Position numbers and translations under genes: made by a program
Shown: piece by piece, positions 37,555-46,601 of the stretch
Layout: each line of letters opens with the position of its first letter
How positions within the stretch are numbered: position 1 is the stretch's first letter
Assembly: GCA_003280025.1 (NCBI GenBank)
Contig: QCGD01000002.1
Span: 1 to 64,000, forward strand
DNA: 64,000 nt
From: Prochlorococcus sp. AG-363-P06
GTDB taxonomy: Bacteria; Cyanobacteriota; Cyanobacteriia; PCC-6307; Cyanobiaceae
Direction of reading: 5' to 3'
The notes under the pieces: model-generated
Database searches by the model: none
What the model was told of the DNA's origin: nothing
The model's input: only the letters and a program-made list of their open reading frames with translations

Positions 37555-38559
37555 ATGAAACCAACCTCATCTCCCGTAAAGGTTGGAGTCATAGGTATAG
37601 GCAATATGGGATGGCATCATGCCCGCGTACTTAGTTTACTTAAAGATGCAGATCTTGTTGGAGTTGCAGATCCAAATAAAGACAGAGGAAGCCTAGCTGT
37701 AGAACAATTTCAATGCGAATGGTTCCAGAATTATATGGAACTAATTCCAAAAGTTGATGCTATATGTATTGCAGTGCCAACCCTTCTTCATAAAAAGGTA
37801 GGTTTAGATTGCCTACAGGGAGGAATTAATGTTCTTATTGAAAAACCAATTGCAGCGAATGAGTTAGAAGCTAAATCTTTAATAGATGCAGCTAAAGAGA
37901 ACAATTGTCTTTTACAAGTTGGCCATATTGAAAGATTTAATCCTGCTTTTAGAGAATTAAATAAAATAGTTAATAATGAAGAAATTGTTGTTTTAGAAGC
38001 AAGAAGGCATAGTCCTCATGCAGATAGAGCAAATGATGTATCAGTAGTAATGGATTTAATGATTCATGATATTGACCTTGTTTTAGAACTCGTCAACTCA
38101 AAAATACAAAAATTGGCGGCTGTTGGAGGTAGAAATAGTGAAGGATTAATAGACTATGTTAATGCTACTCTAGTTTTCAAAAACAATGTCATTGCAAGCT
38201 TAACTGCAAGCAAAATGAGTCATAAAAAAATCAGAAATTTAAGTGCGCATTGCCAAAATGGATTAGTAGAGACTGACTTTTTAAATCACTCTTTGCAAAT
38301 CCATCGAAAATCTCATGAATCCTATACCGCAGAGCATGGAGAATTAGTATATAGAAATGATGGATATGTTGAAGAAGTAAGTACAACCTCTATTGAACCT
38401 CTCTATGCAGAATTAGAGCATTTTCTAAAATGTGTTCAAGGCAAAGAAACTCCTGAGGTTGACGGGGTACAAGCCTCAAGAGCTTTAAAAATTGCTGATT
38501 TTATAGAGTATGCAGTAGAAAACTCCGGTGATGCAATATCACTAGAGACTCCTTTCTAA
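37555..38559 (+). CDS. Gfo/Idh/MocA-family oxidoreductase
   Basis: A 334-residue NAD(P)-dependent dehydrogenase. The Rossmann motif is VGVIGIGNMGWHHARVLSLL, the cofactor-site lysine-proline is in LIEKPIAANELEA, and the C-terminal domain has VGHIERFNPAFREL and VMDLMIHDIDLVLELV. The VGHIERFNPA form occurs in UDP-N-acetylglucosamine-3-dehydrogenase-like and related sugar oxidoreductases; the substrate is not decided. It stands alone between the CNNM gene and psbK. Confidence 0.85.
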   Translation: MKPTSSPVKVGVIGIGNMGWHHARVLSLLKDADLVGVADPNKDRGSLAVEQFQCEWFQNYMELIPKVDAICIAVPTLLHKKVGLDCLQGGINVLIEKPIAANELEAKSLIDAAKENNCLLQVGHIERFNPAFRELNKIVNNEEIVVLEARRHSPHADRANDVSVVMDLMIHDIDLVLELVNSKIQKLAAVGGRNSEGLIDYVNATLVFKNNVIASLTASKMSHKKIRNLSAHCQNGLVETDFLNHSLQIHRKSHESYTAEHGELVYRNDGYVEEVSTTSIEPLYAELEHFLKCVQGKETPEVDGVQASRALKIADFIEYAVENSGDAISLETPF

Positions 38560-38586
38560 TACTAAATATTTACTATAAAAATAGTT

Positions 38587-38727
38587 TTATTTAAATCCAA
38601 CAGCAGCTTGCCAAACAAATACTAATAAAAAGAAAAATATAGGTATTAATGGAAGGACATCAACAGTTGGAGCAAAAGCCTTATAAGCTTGTGGCAATTC
38701 AGCGAATGTATTTAATAGAATTAGCAC
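38587..38727 (-). CDS. psbK: Photosystem II protein K
   Basis: A 46-residue single-helix protein, [19 protein letters not shown] then [20 protein letters not shown] and the end VGFK. This is the mature PsbK form, including the FAELPxAYxxFxPxVD block. PsbK helps stabilise photosystem II near CP43. The only plausible start codon is GTG at 38727; no ATG precedes it before an in-frame stop. Its place next to tgt is the usual cyanobacterial order. Confidence 0.94.
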   Translation of the reverse strand: MLILLNTFAELPQAYKAFAPTVDVLPLIPIFFFLLVFVWQAAVGFK

Positions 38728-38760
38728 CTTTTTAATGAATTAAATAATTATGTTAAGACG

Positions 38761-39879
38761 TTACCACGTATGGTGTGCAATGGAGGAAGTTTTCCAAGGA
38801 GCGAAATCAATTGTAAAACAATTATCTTTAATTGCAGAAGAAATAGCATTGGTAAATCGTATTAAATGAGAGATATTATGCAAGCTGATCAAGGTAAGTC
38901 CTAATATTTCATCATTTCTAATTAAATGATGCAAATATGCTCGAGAATAAGATTGGCAGGTTTCACATTTACAAGTGTTGTCTATTGGAGAGAAATCACT
39001 TTTAAAACGAGCATTACGCATATTCAATCTTTCATCATTGAACAAAGCAGTTCCATGTCTTCCTAGTCTTGTTGGTAAAACGCAATCAAAAAGATCGAAT
39101 CCTTTTGCTATGGCTAATGTAATCTCATTTAAAGAACCAATTCCCATTAAATATCTTGGTTTTCCTGTTGGTAAGAATTTTGGTACAAAATTAATTACAT
39201 TATGAATTTGATCAACTGATTCTCCAACGCTAACACCTCCCACTGCAATTCCAGGCAAATCAAAAGAGCTAGTAAATTTAGCACTCATTTCTCTGAACTT
39301 GGGGTATTTACCACCTTGAACGATCCCAAATAATGCTTGATTTGATTTCTGATGAGTTTCAACGCATTTTTGCAACCATAAATGTGTAAGTTGCAAAGAG
39401 TCTTCAATATCATTTTCGTTTGCAGTGTGAGGCGGACAGTGGTCGAAAGCCATTGCAATATCAGAACCAAGATCCATTTGTATCTCCATTACTTTTTCAG
39501 GTGATAAAAACACATGACTACCATCTCTAGGGTTTTTAAATTCCACCCCTTCATTTGAAATATTATTTAATTTAGCTAAGCTAAACACTTGATATCCACC
39601 TGAATCGGTAAGAATTGGCTTATCCCAATTCATGAATTCATGTATTCCACCTGCCTCTTTAACGAGTTTCTCGCCAGGTTGAAGATGAAGATGGAATGTA
39701 TTAGACAGAATCATTTCTGATCCTGTTGAATTTAACTGTTGAGATGATAGACCTTTAACTGTCCCTAAAGTACCTACAGGCATAAACCTAGGAGTATTAA
39801 CTCGACCATTAGGTGTGTGGAATATACCTGTTCTAGCTTCTGTATTACAGCAATTTGAGGTAACTTCAAATTCAAACAC
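38761..39879 (-). CDS. tgt: tRNA-guanine transglycosylase
   Basis: A 372-residue enzyme that exchanges guanine 34 for a queuine precursor in GUN-anticodon tRNAs. It shows [14 protein letters not shown], the catalytic-aspartate [15 protein letters not shown], the substrate loop [27 protein letters not shown] and the zinc site [19 protein letters not shown]. Length is normal. It precedes psbK by 33 bases on the same strand. Confidence 0.96.
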   Translation of the reverse strand: MFEFEVTSNCCNTEARTGIFHTPNGRVNTPRFMPVGTLGTVKGLSSQQLNSTGSEMILSNTFHLHLQPGEKLVKEAGGIHEFMNWDKPILTDSGGYQVFSLAKLNNISNEGVEFKNPRDGSHVFLSPEKVMEIQMDLGSDIAMAFDHCPPHTANENDIEDSLQLTHLWLQKCVETHQKSNQALFGIVQGGKYPKFREMSAKFTSSFDLPGIAVGGVSVGESVDQIHNVINFVPKFLPTGKPRYLMGIGSLNEITLAIAKGFDLFDCVLPTRLGRHGTALFNDERLNMRNARFKSDFSPIDNTCKCETCQSYSRAYLHHLIRNDEILGLTLISLHNISHLIRFTNAISSAIKDNCFTIDFAPWKTSSIAHHTW

Positions 39880-39954
39880 GAGAAATTATAAATTTTTTTG
39901 ATTATTTTTTATTAATCTAACTTATTATTCAATAAATAAATCCATTTTTGACCC

Positions 39955-40719
39955 ATTAAACAACATTTAATTAGAAACCTTGCAGGAGCTTGGATTTTCT
40001 ACACGACCTTTCCAAAGATACCTTTCATTGCTCCCCGATTCAAGAATATTGCCCAATTTGCACCGATTCTTGGATTCCTTATTGGACTAATACAAAGTTA
40101 TATTTTTATTTTCTTAAGAACATATTCGTGGTCCATTTATGCTTCTGTCCTGATTTGTTTAGCTTCTGGATATGTAATTACTGGGGGTCTACATCTAGAT
40201 GGATTAATGGATACTTTTGATGGTATTTTTGCTGGCGAAAAGAAGCGATTAAAAGCCATGAAAGATAGTAAAGTTGGTTCTTTTGGTGTTCAGTCTATAG
40301 TCTTCATAACCTTAATTCAAATAGCTTGTCTTTTAAAAATTCAAACCCAAATAATATTTGTTTTGCCAATATGCTTATTTTGGGGACGATTTTCCAATTT
40401 ATTTTTTATAGATCAATTTAACTATATTAGTTACAAGAAAAAATCTATAAGTCACAAAAAGTGTTGGAATGGATTTACCAAAGAATCCTTGATCTCTATA
40501 GTTTTTCTTATAATTTTCATCACATATAAATGTATTTTATTAAACTCAGAGCAAAAATTAATTAAAAATTTATTTCTTCTATTAATCGGCTGTTTTATAA
40601 GTTATAAAATTCCAAATATTCTAGGTAAAAAAATTGGCGGTTTTAATGGAGATGCCTGCGGAGCAAGCGTTGTTATTGTTGAAACAGCAATGTTATTCAT
40701 TCATGCAATTTTGCTATAG
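39955..40719 (+). CDS. cobS: Adenosylcobinamide-GDP ribazoletransferase, no standard start codon
   Basis: A membrane enzyme that joins the nucleotide loop to adenosylcobinamide-GDP, completing cobamide synthesis. The frame holds the CobS features RNLAGAWIFYTTFPKIPF, ITGGLHLDGLMDTFDG, AMKDSKVGSFGV and IGGFNGDACGA, with about seven membrane helices. In-frame stop TGA 39949-39951 bounds the gene, and no ATG, GTG or TTG occurs in frame before ATG 40207, which would remove about 84 residues including the conserved N-terminus. ATT 39955 or ATT 39970 is the best candidate start (254 or 249 residues). The end overlaps the Hik2-like gene by 23 bases. Confidence 0.85.
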   Translation: MKQHLIRNLAGAWIFYTTFPKIPFIAPRFKNIAQFAPILGFLIGLIQSYIFIFLRTYSWSIYASVLICLASGYVITGGLHLDGLMDTFDGIFAGEKKRLKAMKDSKVGSFGVQSIVFITLIQIACLLKIQTQIIFVLPICLFWGRFSNLFFIDQFNYISYKKKSISHKKCWNGFTKESLISIVFLIIFITYKCILLNSEQKLIKNLFLLLIGCFISYKIPNILGKKIGGFNGDACGASVVIVETAMLFIHAILL

Positions 40720-41833
40720 GAAGTGCTAAGTAAAAAATATTTTTCTTTTTAACAATGTTTAAATCATCAACATCATTATTTGAATAACCATCTAATAATG
40801 TTAAGTCTCCCCCAATTTGTTTTGCTAATTTCCTAGCTAAAAAAAGTCCAACCCCTGTACCCTCCTTTTTCTTAGAAGCTACTCCTCGAAAACCTTTTTG
40901 AAAAATTTTATCTTTCTCATTCTTTGTTATTTTTTTTCCGTCATCAAAAACGACAAGACCTTTAGCCGTAAAAGCAATCCCAATCTCAGCTTCTTTTTTT
41001 GCATATTTAAATGCATTTTCTAATACATTGGCTACGATTTCAGCAATCACACCATATTTTGATTCAATTGCTTTCAATGTCCAATCTGGCCATATAGCAG
41101 GTTGTGTCCAAGCTCTTTTATCTAAATTGGCGTTAGCTTTACCTCTTTCTAATATTGGGTGTAATAAATTCTGAACAGTAATTATTTTGTCATTATCCAA
41201 TTTAGGAGGTAGCAATAATCTCTCTTCTCCTATATCTAAAGGGAGTTTGATAGATACATTTAATTTTTCAAAAGAGTCAACATACTGGTTAATTTGATTT
41301 TGTTCTACCATCATGCTTTCAACAATTTCTATAGAGTCATTATCTGTTCCAAGTCTTTTTATTAATAATTTGGCATAAGTTCTAATCGCAGCCAATGGAT
41401 TTCTTAATTGATGAATTACAATGCTTACCTGACTTTTTAAGTAATTTATTTCTTCATTACTAGTTTGACGTTCCATTTCAATAGAAACACAGTGCGCTAA
41501 AGAAATAGAGAGTGCTTTTAACCTAGAATCAAGATTTATTGGCCAATTTCCGTCTTTAAAATTAGTTTCTACTCTAAGAACACCGAGTAAAATGTCATTT
41601 TCTTGTAAGGGGTACCATCTCCTAGTAGGTTCTGAAACTTTTAGTGTAGGATCATCATCTATAGATATTAAAAGCCTATCAACTTGAGGCCACTGACCAA
41701 TAATTTCAAAAGTAGCTTTATTCCCATGCCTAGCTATAGCAATATATATAACTAAATGAGTCACTCCCATAGAGCATCCGAAACTCTCTAGCTGTTTTAA
41801 AATTAGATCTTCAAATTTCTGGGAAATTTTCAT
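40697..41833 (-). CDS. hik2: Hik2/CSK-like sensor histidine kinase
   Basis: A 378-residue soluble kinase. An N-terminal GAF-like domain (residues 1-120) includes Cys20, placed like the cysteine linked to an iron-sulphur cluster in Hik2/CSK. The H-box is IHQLRNPLAAIRTYAKLLI with phosphoacceptor His141. The ATPase domain has the N-box ANVLENAFKYA, G1 FDDGKKIT and G2 GTGVGLFLARKLA. There is no membrane segment and no adjacent response regulator. Hik2 relatives relay plastoquinone redox state to photosynthesis genes; a similar role here is inferred. Gene symbol is by family resemblance. Confidence 0.82.
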   Translation of the reverse strand: MKISQKFEDLILKQLESFGCSMGVTHLVIYIAIARHGNKATFEIIGQWPQVDRLLISIDDDPTLKVSEPTRRWYPLQENDILLGVLRVETNFKDGNWPINLDSRLKALSISLAHCVSIEMERQTSNEEINYLKSQVSIVIHQLRNPLAAIRTYAKLLIKRLGTDNDSIEIVESMMVEQNQINQYVDSFEKLNVSIKLPLDIGEERLLLPPKLDNDKIITVQNLLHPILERGKANANLDKRAWTQPAIWPDWTLKAIESKYGVIAEIVANVLENAFKYAKKEAEIGIAFTAKGLVVFDDGKKITKNEKDKIFQKGFRGVASKKKEGTGVGLFLARKLAKQIGGDLTLLDGYSNNDVDDLNIVKKKNIFYLALPIAKLHE

Positions 41834-41920
41834 AGTAAATCAATTTTTGAATAAATTTTTTTTTAGAAAATTTAAAAAAAAACTTGTGAAAATCTGAAAA
41901 AAGTATTAAGATAATTAAAG

Positions 41921-42061
41921 AGGTCTTATATTTGACCGACCTTAAATATGAACATCTGATCATATTTTATGCTAAATGAGAGGTTGATGGGTCCTCTATG
42001 TAATTTAGTGTGAATTTCAAATCACAGATATTAGATTAGTAAAAATCAATAAGGCTAATCT
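41921..42061 (+). promoter_or_regulatory. Hairpin-rich leader upstream of the DUF3155 gene
   Basis: The 254-base gap 41834-42087 holds a series of inverted repeats: AGGTC 41921-41925 with GACCT 41938-41942, AGAGG 41979-41983 with CCTCT 41993-41997, TGTGA 42009-42013 with TCACA 42022-42026, and AGATTAG 42033-42039 with CTAATCT 42055-42061. A GGAG ribosome site follows near 42075. This order of stems in AT-rich sequence suggests a structured 5' leader or a small RNA. No known riboswitch class is recognised. Confidence 0.45.
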
Positions 42062-42087
42062 CATTTATAATTCCGGAGTACCAATCA

Positions 42088-42456
42088 ATGTCAAAAAAAA
42101 GAAAGAGAATTAGCAGAAGAAGGCTTGCCGGTCAAAGAGTTATGGCTCATGTACCCATTTATCATATCGAAACTGGCAAACATAAGCCAGTCACAGCTGC
42201 ACGAAGATTCATAGCAGAAAATGCATTATCTGCACCGTCAGTTTTCAATGTTAGAAGAAATGAACATACAACTGATAGATTTTTTTGGGGAGAAAAAGGT
42301 TTATTTAGTGCTCAATATGCAGAAGAAAATCATTTTTTGTTTCCCTCACTAAAAGTTGTAGTTGAAGGAATTGGAGAAGAAAAAATTTTTGAAGGTTTAG
42401 AACTATCTGCAGATGATTGGGAAGAGATTGAAGAATACGAATATGCTTTTGTTTAA
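42088..42456 (+). CDS. DUF3155 cyanobacterial protein
   Basis: A 122-residue protein found in cyanobacteria. The N-terminus is strongly basic (KKRKRISRRRLAGQRVM), then IYHIETGKHKPVTAARRFIA, and the C-terminus is strongly acidic (LSADDWEEIEEYEYAFV). No membrane segment. The charge layout suggests nucleic acid or protein binding, but the function is unknown. A clear GGAG ribosome site 9-12 bases upstream is unusual in this window. The end overlaps the convergent esterase by four bases. Confidence 0.82.
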   Translation: MSKKRKRISRRRLAGQRVMAHVPIYHIETGKHKPVTAARRFIAENALSAPSVFNVRRNEHTTDRFFWGEKGLFSAQYAEENHFLFPSLKVVVEGIGEEKIFEGLELSADDWEEIEEYEYAFV

Positions 42457-43070
42457 AAAATATCTTTAATTTTTGAAATAATAATATCAATTAAATTTAA
42501 ATCTATTTGATGATATCCATCAAATTCTATGAGTTTGCAAAAGTTAGAAGAGTTACTATTAACTATTTCATATATAGATCTTGAAGCTTCAATAGGAACT
42601 ATGTCATCCATTAAACCATGACTTATTATCATTGGTGGGCAATTTTTGTCTGGAAGCCAAGTTGGATGAGGATATCCACTACAGCAGACGATTAATCCTA
42701 AATCCAATTTACAACCTGTCTCGATTGCCATTGCTGCGCCCTGAGAAAAACCTAATAAAATTGTTTTTTTGAGAGGGATTTGATTAATATCAAATTTTTT
42801 TAGTGACATTAATAGTCTATTAACCTCTTCCTCTGCTTCGTTCCAATCATGTGGGTATAAACCATACCACTGCCTTCCAGCACCACTAGGATGTAATCCT
42901 GGAGCTCTTAAAGCAATAACCTCAAAATCAATTTCTGAATTTTCTTTAATCTCCCTTCCAATAGGTATTAGATCATCCGCATCAGCGCCCCAACCATGAA
43001 TCAAAATTATTCTATGCGTTGCAGTTTGAGAGGTAATCGAAACAAATTCATGATTGATATGGTATTTCAT
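42453..43070 (-). CDS. Alpha/beta-hydrolase, carboxylesterase type
   Basis: A 205-residue serine hydrolase of the phospholipase/carboxylesterase family. The oxyanion region is ILIHGWGADADDL, the nucleophile serine is in LLGFSQGAAMAIE, the acid is in HGLMDDIVPIEAS, and the catalytic histidine is in FDGYHQIDLN. All triad residues are visible. The physiological substrate is unknown. It diverges from purH with 33 bases between starts. Confidence 0.88.
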   Translation of the reverse strand: MKYHINHEFVSITSQTATHRIILIHGWGADADDLIPIGREIKENSEIDFEVIALRAPGLHPSGAGRQWYGLYPHDWNEAEEEVNRLLMSLKKFDINQIPLKKTILLGFSQGAAMAIETGCKLDLGLIVCCSGYPHPTWLPDKNCPPMIISHGLMDDIVPIEASRSIYEIVNSNSSNFCKLIEFDGYHQIDLNLIDIIISKIKDIF

Positions 43071-43103
43071 GTTTATATTCTTAAGTAATCAAGTTTTTCT
43101 ACA

Positions 43104-44657
43104 ATGTCACCATTAGCTTTAGTAAGTGTTTCTGATAAAACAAATATCATTTCCTTTTGTAAAGACTTAGTGGAGAAATTTAATTATAAAATTCTATCAA
43201 GTGGCGGAACTGCAAAATACCTATTAGATGCAAACATTCCTGTTATTAAAGTTTCAGACTTTACAAACTCTCCAGAAATTCTTGAAGGAAGAGTAAAAAC
43301 ACTACATCCAAAAATTCACGGGGGAATTTTAGCAAAAAGGTCAGATGAAAAACATAAAAGAGATGTACAAATAAACAATCTTGAACTTATTGATTTAGTA
43401 GTAGTTAATTTATATCCATTTAAGAAGAAAACTGAAGCAAAATGTTCATGGGACGAAGCAATTGAAAATATTGATATAGGAGGCCCATCCATGATTAGAT
43501 CGGCAGCTAAGAATCATAAAGATGTTTTTGTTTTAGTAGATCCTAGTCAATATGAAGATTTTATTGAAAAGAATCAAAAAGGAACCCTAAATGGAGAATA
43601 CAAAGCAAAATTAGCTTTTGAAGCATTTCAACATACTGCTGACTACGATACTGCAATAACTAATTGGATAAGTAAGGAAAAAGATTTACTCCCCTCTAAG
43701 CATATTTCATCTTATCCACTAATAAAGACATTACGATATGGAGAGAATCCACATCAAAAGGCCTTTTGGTATGGATTTAGTGAAATCGGTTGGAATTCAG
43801 CTGAACAATTACAGGGCAAAGAATTAAGTTATAACAACTTATTAGATCTTGAATCTGCACTTTCAACCGTTTTAGAATTTGGCTATTCAGAAAAAAATGA
43901 TTTTAATCAGAATTCCTATGCATCTGTAATTTTAAAACACAATAATCCTTGTGGAGCCTCTATAAGTAACTCTGCATCAAATGCATTTAAAAATGCGTTG
44001 GAATGTGACTCAGTTAGTGCTTTTGGAGGTATTGTTGCTTTTAATTCAAATGTAGATAAAGAAACAGCGTTAAATCTTACAAATATTTTCTTAGAGTGTG
44101 TAGTTGCTCCCTCTTTCGATAAAGAAGCATTAGAAATCTTAAAAATCAAAAAAAATTTAAGAGTTTTAAAGTTATCAAAAAATATGCTAGTCCACACCAA
44201 CCAAACTTCATCTAAATCAATAATGGGAGGATTATTAATTCAAGATACTGATGATAATAAAGAGAATAAAGAAAATTGGACTTCAGTTACCAAAAATAAT
44301 CCAACTGATCAGCAAGCTTTAGATTTAGATTTTGCATGGAAAATTTGTAAACATGTCAAATCAAATGCCATTGTAATTACAAAAGATCGAAAAACTATCG
44401 GAATTGGAGCAGGGCAAATGAATAGGGTAGGAGCTGCGCGAATTGCATTGAATTCGGCTAAAGAAGAATGTTCTGGAGCTGTGTTAGCTAGCGATGGATT
44501 TTTTCCATTTTCAGATACAGTAGAACTTGCAAATGAGTATGGTATAAGTTCAATTATTCAGCCAGGAGGCAGTTTAAGAGACGAAGAAAGTATTAATATG
44601 TGTAATCAAAAAGGAATATCTATGATATTCACCCAAAAAAGACATTTTCTACATTAA
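43104..44657 (+). CDS. purH: Bifunctional AICAR transformylase / IMP cyclohydrolase
   Basis: A 517-residue enzyme for the last two steps of IMP synthesis. The N-terminal cyclohydrolase domain has LVSVSDKTNIISFCKDL, VKTLHPKIHGGILAKR and IDIGGPSMIRSAAKN. The C-terminal transformylase has LRYGENPHQKAFWY, ILKHNNPCGASI, and the end GAGQMNRVGAARIA. Length matches the family. It is divergent from the esterase and ends one base before the convergent DoxX gene. Confidence 0.97.
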   Translation: MSPLALVSVSDKTNIISFCKDLVEKFNYKILSSGGTAKYLLDANIPVIKVSDFTNSPEILEGRVKTLHPKIHGGILAKRSDEKHKRDVQINNLELIDLVVVNLYPFKKKTEAKCSWDEAIENIDIGGPSMIRSAAKNHKDVFVLVDPSQYEDFIEKNQKGTLNGEYKAKLAFEAFQHTADYDTAITNWISKEKDLLPSKHISSYPLIKTLRYGENPHQKAFWYGFSEIGWNSAEQLQGKELSYNNLLDLESALSTVLEFGYSEKNDFNQNSYASVILKHNNPCGASISNSASNAFKNALECDSVSAFGGIVAFNSNVDKETALNLTNIFLECVVAPSFDKEALEILKIKKNLRVLKLSKNMLVHTNQTSSKSIMGGLLIQDTDDNKENKENWTSVTKNNPTDQQALDLDFAWKICKHVKSNAIVITKDRKTIGIGAGQMNRVGAARIALNSAKEECSGAVLASDGFFPFSDTVELANEYGISSIIQPGGSLRDEESINMCNQKGISMIFTQKRHFLH

Positions 44658-44658
44658 A

Positions 44659-45219
44659 TTAGTTTGATTTTGGATAATAAGTTATTTTGTTAGTTTTTCT
44701 AAATAAAGCAAGTTTCCCAGGGCCTACACATAAGAAATAAAGAGAAATAGCTGCATATATAAATGACAACTCGAAGGCATAATTATGCCCTTCAACAACT
44801 GCGAGTGGGAAACCTTCTAATCCTGTATCTAATAGGTGAAAATAAACGGCAAATGCCATGGTAGATAAAAGTCCCAACGAGCATAGTCTTGGCAAAATTC
44901 CCAGAGCCAATCCTAATGGGCAAACTAATTGAGTTATAGCTGCGCCATAAGTCCAAGCCACAGGATCGCCTGGCAAAAAGGGGAAATACTTACCAACCAC
45001 AAATTCCGCAAAACCCTGAGGATCCTCAAGCTTTTCTAAGCCATGATGAATCATTAAAACACAAAACCCAATTCGTAAAATAAAAATTGCTAATTCACCT
45101 AGAATATTGACATCAGCTCCTGATGTTGAACTGGCTACAACTACCTCTACTTTTTGGGGTGCTTTGGATCTATTCATTTTTGTTGTCACATTTTGATTAG
45201 ATTGAGATGCGTCTTCCAT
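44659..45219 (-). CDS. DoxX-family membrane protein
   Basis: A 186-residue protein with a soluble 45-residue N-terminus and four hydrophobic helices. The DoxX core is LRIGFCVLMIHHGLEKL, FAEFVVGKYFPFLPGD and LVCPLGLALGILPRL. DoxX proteins are small membrane proteins often tied to thiol or sulphur redox, but cyanobacterial members have no assigned job. It stands between purH and ispH. Confidence 0.85.
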   Translation of the reverse strand: MEDASQSNQNVTTKMNRSKAPQKVEVVVASSTSGADVNILGELAIFILRIGFCVLMIHHGLEKLEDPQGFAEFVVGKYFPFLPGDPVAWTYGAAITQLVCPLGLALGILPRLCSLGLLSTMAFAVYFHLLDTGLEGFPLAVVEGHNYAFELSFIYAAISLYFLCVGPGKLALFRKTNKITYYPKSN

Positions 45220-45307
45220 ACTTCTTTTTTTATTTCATTCTAAATAATAATTTATATTTTTAGGACAAATGTACGAAAAAAATTAAAAAACTAAGCAATG
45301 TTAGTAA

Positions 45308-46513
45308 TTATCTATTTTTTGAAGATATTGCTATTAATTTCTCAATAACATCAGCCACCACTTTATCTGGAGTAGAAGCTCCAGAAGTAATTCCAACATT
45401 AATATTTCCACTAGGTAAAAAGCTATTATTTAAAACCAACTCTGAGCCAAGAGGTTTATGTAATATTGAATTATTTTCCACTGAAATCCTCTCCGGTGCA
45501 TCAATATGAAAAGAAGTGATATTTTTCGTGATTGCTATTTCTTGCAAGTGGGTAGTATTTGAAGAATTGAAACCTCCAATAACAACAAGAATATCAAGTT
45601 CTTCATCAACTAAAGAGAACATTGCATCTTGCCTTTCTTCGGTTGCATCACAAATAGTATTGAAAGCTAAAAAGTGGCTATTTAAGTTTTCTGGCCCAAA
45701 TTTTTTTAACATTGTTCTTTCAAACAATTTACCTATTTCTTCTGTCTCGCTTTTTAACATCGTTGTCTGGTTAGCTACTCCGACCCTATCTAAATCTTTA
45801 TCAGGATCAAATCCATTTGAAAAAGCTTTAGCAAATTTATTAAGGAACTCATTTCTATTTCCTTTTCCAAGAATATAGTCAGAGACATAATTTGCTTCTT
45901 CAAGATCAAGTACAACTAGATACTTGCCAGCAAATGAGCTAGTTGCCAGAGTCTCTTCATGCTTAAATTTCCCATGAATTATTGATGTAAAAATATGTTT
46001 TTTATGCTTTTCAACCGTGTGCCATACCTTAGAGACCCAAGGACATGTTGTATCTATAATATGACATCCTTTCTCATGAAGCAGTTTCATTTCTTGAACA
46101 GTCGCACCGAAAGCAGGCAAAATAACTACATCGCCATTTGAAACTAAGGAAAAGTCTTTAATACCATTTTTTGTTGAAATGAATTTAACATTCATTTTTC
46201 TTAAATGATCATTAACTGAGGGGTTATGAATTATTTCGTTTGTTATCCAAATATTCTCATTAGGATAATGACGTCTAGTCTCATAAGCCATTGCAACGGC
46301 TCTTTCAACTCCCCAACAAAAACCAAAAGCTTTAGCTAGTTTTATATTTAATCTACCTTTTTTGTAAGTAAAACCGTTATCTCTTATAGAACTTATCAAA
46401 TCACTTTGGTAAGCTTCTTCTAATGCTTGAGCTCTTTTCGTAGGAGAATCAAACCCCCTTCGGTTATATCTATCCGAATGATGAAGTGATCGTCTAAAAG
46501 CTTGAGTATCCAT
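45308..46513 (-). CDS. ispH: 4-hydroxy-3-methylbut-2-enyl diphosphate reductase
   Basis: A 401-residue [4Fe-4S] enzyme that makes isopentenyl and dimethylallyl diphosphate in the last step of the MEP pathway. The three cluster cysteines are visible: Cys66 ([11 protein letters not shown]), Cys157 ([11 protein letters not shown]) and Cys288 ([14 protein letters not shown], which also contains the catalytic Thr-Glu). The N-terminal extension of about 50 residues marks the cyanobacterial/plastid type. The pathway supplies carotenoids, phytol and quinone tails. Confidence 0.96.
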   Translation of the reverse strand: MDTQAFRRSLHHSDRYNRRGFDSPTKRAQALEEAYQSDLISSIRDNGFTYKKGRLNIKLAKAFGFCWGVERAVAMAYETRRHYPNENIWITNEIIHNPSVNDHLRKMNVKFISTKNGIKDFSLVSNGDVVILPAFGATVQEMKLLHEKGCHIIDTTCPWVSKVWHTVEKHKKHIFTSIIHGKFKHEETLATSSFAGKYLVVLDLEEANYVSDYILGKGNRNEFLNKFAKAFSNGFDPDKDLDRVGVANQTTMLKSETEEIGKLFERTMLKKFGPENLNSHFLAFNTICDATEERQDAMFSLVDEELDILVVIGGFNSSNTTHLQEIAITKNITSFHIDAPERISVENNSILHKPLGSELVLNNSFLPSGNINVGITSGASTPDKVVADVIEKLIAISSKNR

Positions 46514-46550
46514 TATCTAATATTACAACATTTTTAATAATTTTTAGTAA

Positions 46551-46581
46551 AAAAAAAGAAACCTGACATAAGTCAGGTTTC
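46551..46581 (-). terminator. Rho-independent terminator of the ammonium transporter gene
   Basis: A perfect 10-bp stem, GAAACCTGAC at 46558-46567 with GTCAGGTTTC at 46572-46581, encloses a four-base loop. On the minus strand it is followed by a T tract (46550-46557), so it ends amt1 transcription about 20 bases past the stop. On the plus strand there is no T run. Confidence 0.9.
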
Positions 46582-46601
46582 TAAACTTATTTAAGTTTTA
46601 T

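Noticed and set aside
39990-40220. A 76-residue plus-strand ORF at the start of cobS.
   Set aside because: It is in a different frame from CobS. The CobS frame explains the region with family motifs.
40207-40719. ATG 40207 as the cobS start (170 residues).
   Set aside because: It would remove the conserved N-terminal third (RNLAGAWIFYTTFPKIP and helices), which is readable upstream in the same frame.
41971-42017. A 14-codon ORF in the DUF3155 leader as a possible leader peptide.
   Set aside because: No run of regulatory codons and no ribosome site; the region is better seen as structured RNA.
45516-45878. A 120-residue plus-strand ORF within ispH.
   Set aside because: Shadow of ispH on the other strand; ispH has all three cluster cysteines.
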